DNA from: Ectobius pallidus
Taxonomy: Eukaryota; Arthropoda; Insecta; Blattodea; Ectobiidae
Reading direction: 5' to 3'
Length of the DNA: 64,000 nucleotides
Assembly: GCA_964059195.1 (NCBI GenBank)
Contig: CAXKWD010000001.1
Coordinates: 156,972,532-157,036,531, forward strand
The notes under the pieces were generated by a model. That model saw nothing but the letters and a program-made list of their open reading frames with translations. It searched no databases and was not told the origin of the DNA. This document shows, in pieces, positions 1-11,047 of the stretch. Positions within the stretch are counted from its first letter, which is position 1, and every line of letters begins with the position of its first letter. Made by a program: the position numbers and the translations under genes.

Positions 1-1
1 A

Positions 2-532
2 GACAAATACATCACACTCACATACTTCAACACACATACACAGAAAATCGCCCAACAATTCAGGAAACAAGGATACAAAATAGCATTCAGAACAAAGAAC
101 AAAACAATCAACAAAATACAACCCACAGACAACAAACAACACACAAACAAATACAACAACCCAGGAGTCTACAAACTAAAATGCAACGACTGCCCAAAAT
201 TCTACATAGGACAAACAGGCCGAAGTTTCAAAACACGATACACAGAACACATACGAGCTCTCAAACAAAACACAGACTCTGCCTATGCAAACCATATAAT
301 AACCACAGGACACGAATACGCAGACATCAGTACAGACATGGAAATCCTACACATTAACCACAAAGGTCACACACTCAACACACTCGAACAATATGAAATA
401 TACAGACACACCACACAAGACAACACCAACATCCTAAACGAACAGTTACAATTCAAATCGCACGCGCTGTACGATACAGTTATCCAGAAATGTCTTCCCA
501 ACAACAACAACACCACGGAAGTCAGTTGCTGA
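2..532 (+). CDS. Penelope-like retroelement ORF, C-terminal GIY-YIG endonuclease part (cut by window edge)
   Basis: The frame is open from base 2 to a TGA at 530-532 and continues off the left edge. The translation has the GIY-YIG layout: GVY near base 164, then C-x2-C (KCNDC), YIGQTGRSF near base 210, R and H residues in TRYTEHIR, and a conserved N/H region further on. The stretch before it (YITLTYFNTHTQKIAQQFRK) matches the usual lead-in between reverse transcriptase and nuclease in Penelope-like elements. In that family this domain nicks target DNA for retrotransposition. Only the last roughly 175 residues are visible, so I cannot tell whether the reverse transcriptase upstream is intact. 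The following 150-200 bases, beginning agatggccgct, look like the element's 3' UTR. Class assignment is by motif pattern, not by search. Confidence 0.8.
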   Translation, partial: DKYITLTYFNTHTQKIAQQFRKQGYKIAFRTKNKTINKIQPTDNKQHTNKYNNPGVYKLKCNDCPKFYIGQTGRSFKTRYTEHIRALKQNTDSAYANHIITTGHEYADISTDMEILHINHKGHTLNTLEQYEIYRHTTQDNTNILNEQLQFKSHALYDTVIQKCLPNNNNTTEVSC

Positions 533-540
533 AGATGGCC

Positions 541-3500
541 GCTCCATGCGGTTGAAAGCGCTCCAACAGGTAACAAAATACCGCAATTTAGTAGTGAGTA
601 CCAGTGATAAAGCTCTACGCTATACATAAATCTTTTCTCAGTTACGTAAAGCAGTTCGCAATAAATGTCTCTGCCGTACATCTTGGGGTGATTGTTTATC
701 TGCCGAAAACGCTCATGTCGTTTCAGCAAGAAGTATCAATAATGATACCACTCTACTAGCTTTTTTTTTAAAGCTGTGCTTTAACATCCTAACACGTATC
801 TATAATGGGCATTTTTCACTAGTCCAGAGCAGACTAACAAACAATCAGCGATAAGCAAAAAAAAATATATAAATATTGTGCGTTAAGACTTCTCTACTTT
901 ATGGCTTTGGATATTCACAACATTTTGACATCATGTAAATTCTCAATCTGTGTCATACGAAGTTATAATAACACTATATGTATACATATTTTTTAGCTCA
1001 TATCATGCAATAAAGCTTAATTATTTATCTGAATGACACAGTAATTTATTTCCCAAGCATCTGCAATCAATTTGCAATCATTTTGAAAAGATGAAACATT
1101 TTATTGTTATTGTTATTTTATGAATATGTATACCATACCATACCATATATACCATGTATACCATATGTATACTATATGATGTCAATACTGTTTTACTAAA
1201 TCTGATACTATAAGCACTGGTTCTTTTTTAAAACTCGCAATATGTTTTATCTGTCAATATTTTTCATGTAGATTCGTAAAAAAATTGTCAGTTTAGTTTT
1301 ATCCCTAAAACTGTGTTTTGAAAATAAACCAGTGGTCCATTAGGCTTATATTCACTCTTGAATTATTACATTTTACTATGGGGCAACAGTACATGTGCAC
1401 AAGAACAAACTAAGAATTTTGAATGGCTATGATTTATGCGGGCAATGCAATCCTATTTTCGATTAATTTAGTATTTTAATTGTGGCTTCGCTCTATGTCA
1501 CGTGCTGTCAACTATTTTATTCGTTCATGAAAATTATCTTAATACTTGTATTTCCAGGTTTGCATGCCCGTAATACTAGAGGAAGATATAATTTGCTTGT
1601 TCCATGGTGTAGATATAACAGTCATAATGTTTTAGGTATTAAGTTTTATAACGACTGCGTCTAGAAATTAGAAATAGCTTTTAAAGAATTTAAGAATTTT
1701 CAGGTATAGGATTAAGATTTTATCTACTTTTGCAGCAAAAAAAAAAATGTTTTATACTATTAAAGAATATCTGGAAACTGATTTTATTTAATGATTTTTG
1801 TACTGTTACTGAAATTATGCTTGATTAGGCCTATCCCTTTTCCACGTACATGTTCGATAGTGTAAATAAATAAATAAATAAGTAAATAAAATATGCTCAC
1901 AATTACGCAACAGTATTAAACATATAAAGGCAATGCTGATCGGTTAGTTCTGAGATTTAGTTTCTAACAGCTTAGCTTGAAACTATTAGCCTATATTTTG
2001 AAGACTATGGAGAAAATGCATCGTACCTATCCTTGTCACTTTTTCTCTCTAAACCAACTAATCTTCATTGTTTCCATAAGCACAATACTCTACATGAAAT
2101 ACTCTATATGAAAATATCTACATATTTCAATTCATATCTGGATAAACCTTACGCATTACTATACTCATTTTATAACAAGTTTTATATTGCGGGAACCGAT
2201 TATATTTTGTAATTTTAGATATAAACTGTCAGAGGGTGGGTACATCTATGTAAAAGCTCATAAAACCTGTGTTTTTTTTAACCTTGGCCAACTATACTGA
2301 ATTTATGCGTAGTGAATTTATTGAGTGTATTACATTACAACATTGAATACTGTTTTTTTCCCATCATCTACAGATCTAATGCCATTCAGAAACAAGTATT
2401 CTTTGAGAAGAAACCTTCAACAGAAGTTTTATGCCACCGTGAATTAAATTCTGTACCTTGTGCAAAATTCTTGAACATAAGTGATTTTGACTTAGCCTAG
2501 TTCTTTGACCTTAAAAATAGCTACCGCCCTATTAATTGTACGAATTAAATTCTGTATCTTGTACAAAATTCTTGATCAAAAGTGATTTTGACTTCTAGTC
2601 CTTTGAGCTTAAAAATAATTACCGCTCAATTACCTGTACCAAATGTAAACAATCATACATTAAATTGGTAACTGTTTTAGAAGTCGATTGCTTGCGGCTT
2701 TCACCAAACACCAAGTGAAGAAGTTATTTCAGAATTAAGTAATCTGCCCAGACGTGTGTAACAAATAAGAGTAATGAGTAACTTAAGATTTGCATATATG
2801 AGCATGAAAATTACTCTCTCATTATCAAGGAAAGTAACAAATGTTCTCTGGTATAAAACATCAATATTCCAAGGCTGTGCCTTCGTTTCCTTGTTAACGT
2901 CCATAATTACAGAAAAATGGAATAAAAAACACCACTAAATCAATCAATTAGGGAATTCTTTGGCGATCACTATCATTTATAATGAAAGGAGTGGCTGGCT
3001 CTTAACCACTATTCGGTTTAGGTATTTTGTAGGAAGAACATTCCTAAATAAAATATTAAAACCTGTTAATATCTCAGTAAATCGAGCGGACAAAAACCTC
3101 TCATCCTTTGTCCTAAATTCCAGGAAAATATTTTCTATATTTACTAACGAACATAATATATGAAGGACGTTTTGTAGCAACAAAAACTGTGTCGATTCTT
3201 TCAATATGCATTTTAAATTTTACTGTCAAAGGAACATAAAATAGTTCAGACGTTGTCTAAGAGAGATGACCATTTCACTCCTCACGTTGCATATGTTCAC
3301 CGGAAAAGGGGTTTAAGCTGCAAAGTATTTTTTTTCTCGAAAATATTTTTACTCGCCGAAATGCTTGTATTTACAAATCTTTCTAAGAGTATAGAAATTT
3401 TGGGGCCTAGGAAAGGATCAAAATATCCAATAAAGAACTATGTGAAATGTATATACTGAACTCACTAAGCTAAAATAATGATATTCATGTGGGCTACCGT

Positions 3501-4078
3501 CATCTCAGACAACCAACAAAATACAGTATCTGTAAATCACAATGCAGCTCATTATAATTATAATTTCTGAACACGAATGTTTAAATTGCACTTCTTGAGG
3601 GTAATTGCTGATTCTAAGAGCAGATTTACAACCTCAGATTCTAATATCATGTTGTTTTCAATAGTAAAGAGCTGTGTTAACAGAGATTTTATCGCGAAAC
3701 CGTACTGTAATTTGCAATAATGTTTCCATATCTTACATCGCACACTTCTCGTTGAATGGAAATTGGATAATCGAAAAGACTGGAAGTTAACATCTGATTC
3801 TCTCCCAGGGAGAGGAAATAATTTATTTTAATGAAGTAAACAAATAATTCTAATACGCCTATTAGAAATGCTCGGTTTGTTTAAAATTTCCAAAGCATCT
3901 TACTTTTTTTAGGCTAAACGCAATCAGTCAATCTAATAAGCCTACTTGATTATGTTATATCCCATATGCTGGATACAATGATTTAGAAAACCAGATCGCT
4001 GTATTTATGTATTATCAATTAATCCATTATCCATTCATGTTACCTTCTTTTCTCAGTTCCAATATTTTAAAAAGAAAC
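541..4078. other. Intergenic stretch without recognisable gene
   Basis: AT-rich non-coding DNA. The first part is probably the 3' UTR of the Penelope-like element. Reading frames here are short, start at random and show no family motifs. Simple AAAT-type tracts occur near 1864-1890, and one old tandem duplication is listed separately. Confidence 0.5.
2441..2640. repeat. Two-copy tandem duplication, period 101 bp
   Basis: The block starting gaattaaattctgta at 2441 recurs at 2542 and the two copies run side by side to about 2640. They share long identical pieces (for example aaaattcttga and agtgattttgactt) but differ at several positions, so the duplication is not recent. Confidence 0.75.
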
Positions 4079-4305
4079 TGACATTTATTAAGATACGAGT
4101 TTGTTTATGAAACGAGCAAATAATTTTCACGCGAGTACCTTAATTGCCATTATAGGCAAATTTTGAAAATTGAGAAATCAATTGAAAGTGTGAAAATTGA
4201 GAAATCATTTGAAAGTGTGAAAATTGAGAAATCATTTGAAAGTGTGAAAATTATGAAACGCGGTTGGCTCGTTTCATAAATATACTCGTATCTAAATAAA
4301 TGTCA
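4079..4305. mobile_element. Small inverted-repeat element (MITE-like), about 227 bp
   Basis: The left end begins TGACATTTATTAAGATACGA and the right end, read on the other strand, begins TGACATTTATTTAGATACGA. The match runs for about 37 bp through a shared TTTATGAAACGAGC, and inner copies of TAATTTTCAC follow on each side. No ORF of note lies inside; the core is a short tandem array. I do not see a clear target-site duplication, so the superfamily is open. Confidence 0.65.
4165..4245. repeat. 27-bp tandem repeat, three copies
   Basis: Three head-to-tail copies of a unit starting GAAAATTGAGAAATC, at 4165, 4192 and 4219, followed by a partial fourth. They fill the centre of the inverted-repeat element at 4079-4305. 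With no spacers, this is a minisatellite. Confidence 0.85.
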
Positions 4306-5770
4306 TCGTTGCATACGACTGTTTTTGTTCGACCATAATTAAATCTTTAAGTTTTGATATTTTAGAATCCTAAAAAAAAAATGCTGACCGCTTCTTTAAG
4401 TTGATAGAAAGTTTACGTAGTTGTTGTCTTCTTCGAGAGCTTTTTCTTGGCCGGTTTCTTGAAACGAACATATTTCTTACAAGAGGAAATGAACTCAATT
4501 TAGCATAATTTTGAAATTAATACGAACAGAATTGATTTTATTTTAAATACAGGCTGTTTAAGCGTATTGTAGGTCTAGTATGATCGAACAAAAAGTGTTT
4601 TATTTTATCTGGCAGTTAAGGATGAAAAAAAAAACAAATAACGCTTAGAAATTGATTATAAATTAAGAGGTCCTATAAGGTAGACCAACCACTCTTATAA
4701 TTTCCTAGCTAAATCCAAAATTAATGGAACAGGGTTACGTTTTGAAATAAGTAAGATGAAAATGTATTAGTCTAAAACATTTAACAGAAAGACCTTTTAT
4801 ACTTTATAAGTATTTGTCTACTGAGCAGATGACACAAGAAATAGCGTTAATTGATCTTGATCTTTTAATGGATGACTTAAAGCAGAATGATGTCATGGTT
4901 CGCTCTCACGAATACTTTTATATTCATCCACCCATATAACATATTTTTAATGGGCTAATCTTAGAAGGCGTTACGAGAAAATTGATGTCGGTTATCAATT
5001 ATCACAGAGCATGTTTTCATCTTTAAAGGAGGGCTGACGTTCATTCGCCGTAAAACGGGATGAAATTTATCTGGCATATTGCAATATGATCTAATGGATT
5101 TACCGGAGGAATAACAACGTTGTTATCCTCGAACGGGTAATTCTAAACTCCGACCGTGAACCAACTTGTCAAGTGACTAGCGTGAAATTAAAGTGGGCCT
5201 GCGAATCATCCATTAAACCACTGGTGAAGGACTTTTGGCATACAAGAAAAAGAAAAAAGGAAGAGGTTAAAGAAACTAAGTTTTTTGGAAAAAACATTTC
5301 AGGCAGGATAAGAAAAACATAACAGTAGACATCGATTGGAAATAACGATTTAAATAACACACAGAAGACGGAAATGAATAAACACTCGAACCAGTAAAGT
5401 AATGCTAGTAAATAAATAAATAAATAAATAAACTAATACATAAATTATGTAGGCTTACATGGAATGGAATCCTCGATGGGTAGGCCCCAATTGGTTGAAG
5501 CTTCGTGCTATAAACTAGACGTTTGCGAATTTGGTCCCTCATGCGATAATTCGGAATTGCAATTATTGTCCTTCTGGTGGACTGTGGCACAAGATCGACT
5601 GAGCTTTTTTTTAACATAAATAAATACTAAAAAGCATTACTGGGGGTTAAGACGCCGAAGAGGAGTTCTTACAACCGTATCTCCTCTATTTGCCGATGTT
5701 TTGAAGATGCATAAGCCTCAATCATCAGGAATCCTATAAGCTAATGGATGATGATAATGATGACAAAAAC

Positions 5771-5815
<45 letters not shown>

Positions 5816-6052
5816 GCTTGCTCAACATATTAGACAAAAAAGAAGACTATATAAGTAAACAACAAAGAAGTTCGCACAAGTTTTCAAGAGATTTCAATGT
5901 AACTTCGGTCTGCTGTCTTTCCGTCCATGGTTACTAAGCAGATATCGCGGGCGCATTAATTGTAATTTATTTATGTTTCTTACTTAGTCTATTAGCTCAG
6001 AATAACTATGCTATTTTTGTCCCTAATTTTTTTCTATTGCTATCTTCTTATA
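4306..6052. other. Intergenic stretch without recognisable gene
   Basis: No coding pattern seen on either strand. It contains simple repeats (AAAT)n at 5409-5433 and (AAT)n at 5770-5814. Confidence 0.5.
5770..5814. repeat. (AAT)n microsatellite
   Basis: About 15 uninterrupted AAT units. Confidence 0.95.
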
Positions 6053-6060
6053 GTAATAAC

Positions 6061-6534
6061 CAGGCTTTAAAACTTAGTGCCCGATCGAATATGTTAACAG
6101 CAACCGTACTGTACAGACTTTGCTCGGCGTATGCCCTAGCTACCATATGCTAGTTCACGTGATAGTAAACAAACCGTAATACAGATATAGGAAGACCACA
6201 AAATAACTTATCATTATCTAAACTCACATTACAATCATGCAAAACGATACTTTCTCCTGTTTGTCCCTCCCAAATGTTTCAATATATGTTTGCGTTTTAG
6301 AACACTTTACTTTCGGCATGCCGAACACGTATTATAAATTTAAACTCGCACAATGACAAGGTACACTGTTGACGAATTTGAGATGCACCGTACTACGAGA
6401 GTATTCACTTCTCAGTATTACTATCAATGACTGTCTTATCAGCCTACGCAATCACCCTCCACCCCCTATACTCAGGTTGTTGGTAACCGGAATCAATTCC
6501 CTCTGTGGGTTCGGGCACTAAGTTTTAAAGCCTG
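6061..6534. mobile_element. hAT-type non-autonomous element with perfect 8-bp target duplication
   Basis: The ends are inverted: the left starts CAGGCTTTAAAACTTAGTGC and the right end, on the other strand, reads the same for about 24 bp. The octamer GTAATAAC lies immediately outside both ends (6053-6060 and 6535-6542). An 8-bp duplication and CAG-type termini are the mark of hAT transposons. The 474-bp interior has no transposase ORF, so it was moved by a transposase encoded elsewhere. Confidence 0.88.
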
Positions 6535-6542
6535 GTAATAAC

Positions 6543-8048
6543 TTACCGTTAACGTATTCATAATCAAAGAAACGAGTAAACCAAAGGAGTGTGGTAAACT
6601 AGCACAAAAGTTTCTGTTATAATATTACATTTTCTCACAAATGCTAACTTCATTATTAAGTAAAAATTGCACAGTAGGTTTAGAATTTCTGACAATACTA
6701 GATAGAAATGTTTCTTCTATAAAGAACCGTTTTATTAATTCTATCGAGTTTTATTAAACTGTTGTCAGCCTCAAAAAGGTAACGTCCGGCAAAGTAACTT
6801 TCAACGAGAAGAACATCTCACTAATGGAGATGTTCATGTCTCAGTTGCGTTTTATGGCACACTGAGAATGACGTTTCAGCCTCCGGGTGCACATTACTAA
6901 CAAAAAAATTGTGCACCCGACCAGTAATCCTGCGAGTTATCATCAGGATCTAGCAGGCCATGAGATCGATCATTATTTTTGTCGATGGCCTTTGCACCAG
7001 TCAAGTAAGATTTAAATATTCAGACATTTATAGCATATTTTTGATCGCATGAAAGATAAAAATCAGAAATAATTACTGTATGTAGTTATTATCCTATTAA
7101 AGTATTTGGCTGAAATATAGGGACCTTGAGAAGAAGTTGATCAGATAAGTTGAGTTGGTCGGCACGTTGGACTCGGGGCGTTTCCATACTTTCACGTATC
7201 CTCATTACATGGCTGTCGGGGATTCTAAAGTGATCTTCCTACTGAATTTAATAACTTGCTCTCGTGCGTATGTGGGAGGTCCAGTGATATACTCAAACTA
7301 CAAACAGTATCTTCAGTAATGCCTACAGTCCTACTCTGCTTACATATTCATTAAGGATTTGTCCAGCAGAAAAAAATTACTACAAGAATAACATGTTTGC
7401 TTAAGTATCTAAGTAGTTTTTTACGAAAATATGTCAATTAAACACAATATTTCTAACGTTTTCATCTTACAAGCAGCCATTAAGTATCGATCAGTATGGT
7501 GAACTGCCATGGAAGCTACTCCTACTTCCATGGTCAATGGTAGAAGGAAAATAAAAATTTAAATGTTCAATACTTCCTTCGACGAAAATCTAACCTATCA
7601 ATTAAGTTATTAGGCTACTAGGCGTCGGAACTAAGGGCACTAAAGAGTAGTATTTTTGGCACCTGAAAAGGCATGAAATAGAGCAATAAACGATCATTTA
7701 AGTTTACATCGCATAAAAATAGCAGGCTATATGCAAAACAAGCTCTCAAAACACAATTGCACTCGAAAAATTAAATATTAGCTAATTATTAATCACTATT
7801 CATAATCGCAGCTAAATTAACAGTTATCTTCCATACAGATTCTTTTTCATTAGAAGTCCGCAATTAAAATAATAAATTGAAAACAATATAATGAAGACAA
7901 TTGAATGAAAAAAGAGCATCAGTTTAAAAAAATTAAGTTACGGTATACGAAAAAAGCATTTAAAGATTTCAAAATTAGAATTTTTTAAAGGAAAACACGT
8001 TTATTATTAATTATTATTATTATTATCTCATTTTCACTATTGTAATTA

Positions 8049-8083
<35 letters not shown>

Positions 8084-8127
8084 ATTACTATAATTATAAT
8101 TATTATTATTATTATTATTATCATCAA

Positions 8128-8176
<49 letters not shown>

Positions 8177-8361
8177 CGTTACACTTAAGATCGCGTTCTT
8201 TTTTTACCCCCTACTGGCTACTAAGTTCGTTGAATGGGAGATCAAAAAATTAATTCTTGTGAGGATTTGGTGAAAACAAGCGTCGAGAGTAAACAATCAT
8301 CGTTTTATCCTTTTATCTTACATCGCAATAGCCACTTAAATCTCATGCACCGAAACTTTTA
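6543..8361. other. Intergenic stretch without recognisable gene
   Basis: No gene-like frame. A short stem (GGGTGCACA at 6886 with TGTGCACCC near 6910) and a long ATT-rich simple repeat are the only structures noticed. Confidence 0.5.
8001..8175. repeat. Interrupted (ATT)n microsatellite
   Basis: Nearly 175 bases of ATT units with a few interruptions. Confidence 0.95.
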
Positions 8362-9338
8362 GGGCGGTATTCCACTATCCAATTCATTGGACAAGAACTT
8401 CACGAAGAACTTGTCAGGCGATATTTGAATCAAAGATACGTTAGTACACTACATCCAATAACTTTGACCAAAACCAGTTTTCTCTGTATAGGGAAAGCTT
8501 GAATTTCGAAGATTAAATTCTTTATAATGGCATTAGTTTATTAGTTTTATATAAATGTTTTGTAGCATAATTGCAGAAATATCTAAATGACAAGGAAGTC
8601 AGGCCGAATCGTTACTTTTTAAAAATTGAAGGTTAGGTTAACGATGCCACGAGTTTAGGTTCGCTTGCAATGCCAATATTTATATCTTCTGGTATGTCGC
8701 TTTCGAAATGTGGCTTAAATAGTATAAATGCTCTGCCATGAAAGTACTGTTTGAATGTTTGTGATTTATAATGCGGACATACATTGGGTCTGCTCAATAC
8801 AAGTAAAAAATGCAGGCTATATACAGAAGGCTTGATTTTCGATGGTGAATCGTAAAACAGTATAAATAATGGCATAAATTTATTAGTTTATAAATGTTTT
8901 TGTAGCAGTGACCCCGCATTTGAGAAGTATCTAAATGACAAAATCAGGCTGAATCATTGTTTACACTGGTTATGTGAGACGAGTTTAGGTTAGCTTGCAG
9001 GGTTTTTTAAAATATATCCCTATATTACTACTATAGCATGTAGTACCGGTACATCATTTTTTAAATGTGGATTAAATACTGAATATTCATATATAGGCCT
9101 ACTTGAAGAAAATGTGGTATCAAACTATTTTGGTGCAGTTTATTTCTCAAAACAGTCGATGTTTAGCCGCCATTTTGAACCCCTATGCTATGAATGCCGG
9201 GAAATCTTTGATCCAATGTAACGACATGCAGAAAGTCTTCAAATGCTCGTCCAATACGGTTTCCTTGAAGCAACGGGTGGCCATTTTCTTTTTTCTAGAC
9301 GATTTGATCAAATAACTTGGATAGTGGAATACCGGCCC
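8362..9338. mobile_element. Inverted-repeat DNA element of about 0.98 kb, Harbinger-like ends
   Basis: The left end starts GGGCGGTATTCCACTATCCA and the right end, read on the other strand, starts GGGCCGGTATTCCACTATCC. The interior holds two diverged direct copies of a roughly 180-bp block (about 8500-8680 and 8825-9005), each with the words TATCTAAATGACAA and GAGTTTAGGTT. GGG(C)CGGTATTC termini are common in PIF/Harbinger elements. The flanks (TTA left, AAG right) do not give a matching 3-bp duplication, so the class is tentative. No intact transposase frame is present. Confidence 0.7.
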
Positions 9339-10922
9339 AAGGCCGGTTTGGGAAATTCCTAGTATGGGTCTATCGGGATGCCGTGACTGAGTACTCCACC
9401 AGCCTTAATATAATACTGTAATACCACAACACTTGTTTCAAAACCCCTGACAAGTTACTGACCATCCGAATGTAACTATTATTTTGTTCGGTTTGTTGAT
9501 GCACCACATAGTGGATCTTAAGGACAACCCAGAGGTCTAAGAAGTGGTTCCTCTCCTTAGATTTGTATAAATCCTTATACCAATCCTGAAGTTTGTATCA
9601 GACTATGTTATGGAGTTTAGCTGAGAATGTGGTTCTGATAAAATTAAAATCTGACCATTTGTATTCATGGTCCTCAAAAAGAAACACTAATGGACAGAGT
9701 AGCCCATTTTAAAGAGTCCTTCTATATTTTTGTCATAATCTTGTTACAATTACAACAATTAAAGAATACAGGGACCAGAAAGTGTCTTAAGAAGTTTTTT
9801 TTTTTCAGAAATAAAACATACAAATTTTAAAAATGTTAAGCCTGCAAAAAAAGACTATTTTTTTAGTATCACAGACGTCTGACGTTTTTATCCAAAATCT
9901 ACACAATAAAAAAATAACTGTAACACTATCTGATCTTCATAAGTCTCAAAAGATTGAAATGTTGCAGGAAAATACGACTACTGAGTAACGTGGTTCAACA
10001 ATAATATGTTATGTCCCATAAAATATAATCTCATAAGTTCCATAGCTTCGTCCAACACGTAATTATTGTGTTTGCAACAAACAGTTGTGATTTTGCAACA
10101 CCTATGATAGGTATTACATTTACCGTTAAAGAAATCTTAATATTGTATGACATGCTGTTATGCAACTATAGAAAAGAGGTCATCCCCCATGATACCAGGC
10201 AATGTTATTGAGAATTACGGCAATGATAATAATTGGACAAGGGAACGATCGTGTACTTTGTTATGGGCAACAAATGAAAACACAACTGTACATGTCATTC
10301 TATACCGCAATGCCAACTGAATATTAATAAAGCGAAACAACTACCGTGATGCCCGAGCATCGTAATTCATAACTCATAGTAAGAGTTCGTGGCTAAACCT
10401 TGCATTGGAATCACCGTAACATACGCCCGACGCATCGATTGTCAAGAAAAATTGTACACTTAAGCGGAAACAATTTTGTAACACTACTAAAAAAAAAGAG
10501 AGAGATCTTCTTCGTACAAGTGCCAAGAAAGGTGAACACTATCAGAAAGATTGACCATGCTCTTAGTTAAAATTTGAAAGGATCTACGTTATTTTATAAA
10601 TTGATACCTGCAATAATTTTCGCCAGCTGTTGCCAGGCTTTCAACATATTTTTATTAGGTTTTCAGCCAGTAATTAAAATATCCATGGTACCGATAAATG
10701 GAATATGAGACAAAACAAAATTAACATTTTTGCATGCGTCGATGCATGCACCGATTTCGATTTGATCGAAATTTTTAGATAAAGTGAACAAAATAGCTTT
10801 TCGGAATTAGTAAACGAATTAGTAAACCAATACTAACCGAAACATTTTTTATAATTATTATTATCCTTGTAATCCCTAATTCTTTTTGCTTTTGTATAAA
10901 TAAATAAAATATTAGCTTAAAC
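9339..10922. other. Intergenic stretch without recognisable gene
   Basis: AT-rich DNA with no convincing coding signal, repeat pair or RNA-like fold noticed. Confidence 0.45.
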
Positions 10923-11047
10923 CAGTGGTCGTCAACAACCTGCATTACAGTTATCACAATAAATGTTCCTATTCAGTTTTCTCAACTTATTTGGAAAATG
11001 TGTTGCGAGCTGGTACTACCCTCTTTACAAGAAGTTGACGACCACTG
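10923..11047. mobile_element. Small hAT-like MITE (125 bp)
   Basis: The left end is CAGTGGTCGTCAAC and the right end is its exact inverse, GTTGACGACCACTG. CAGTGG-type ends are typical of hAT elements. The flanking octamers (gcttaaac and gcattaaa) are similar but not identical, as expected for a decayed duplication. Confidence 0.65.

Noticed and set aside
4165..4245. Short regularly repeated unit that might suggest a CRISPR array
   Set aside because: The 27-bp units are directly adjacent with no spacers, and the surrounding DNA is eukaryotic. It is a minisatellite.
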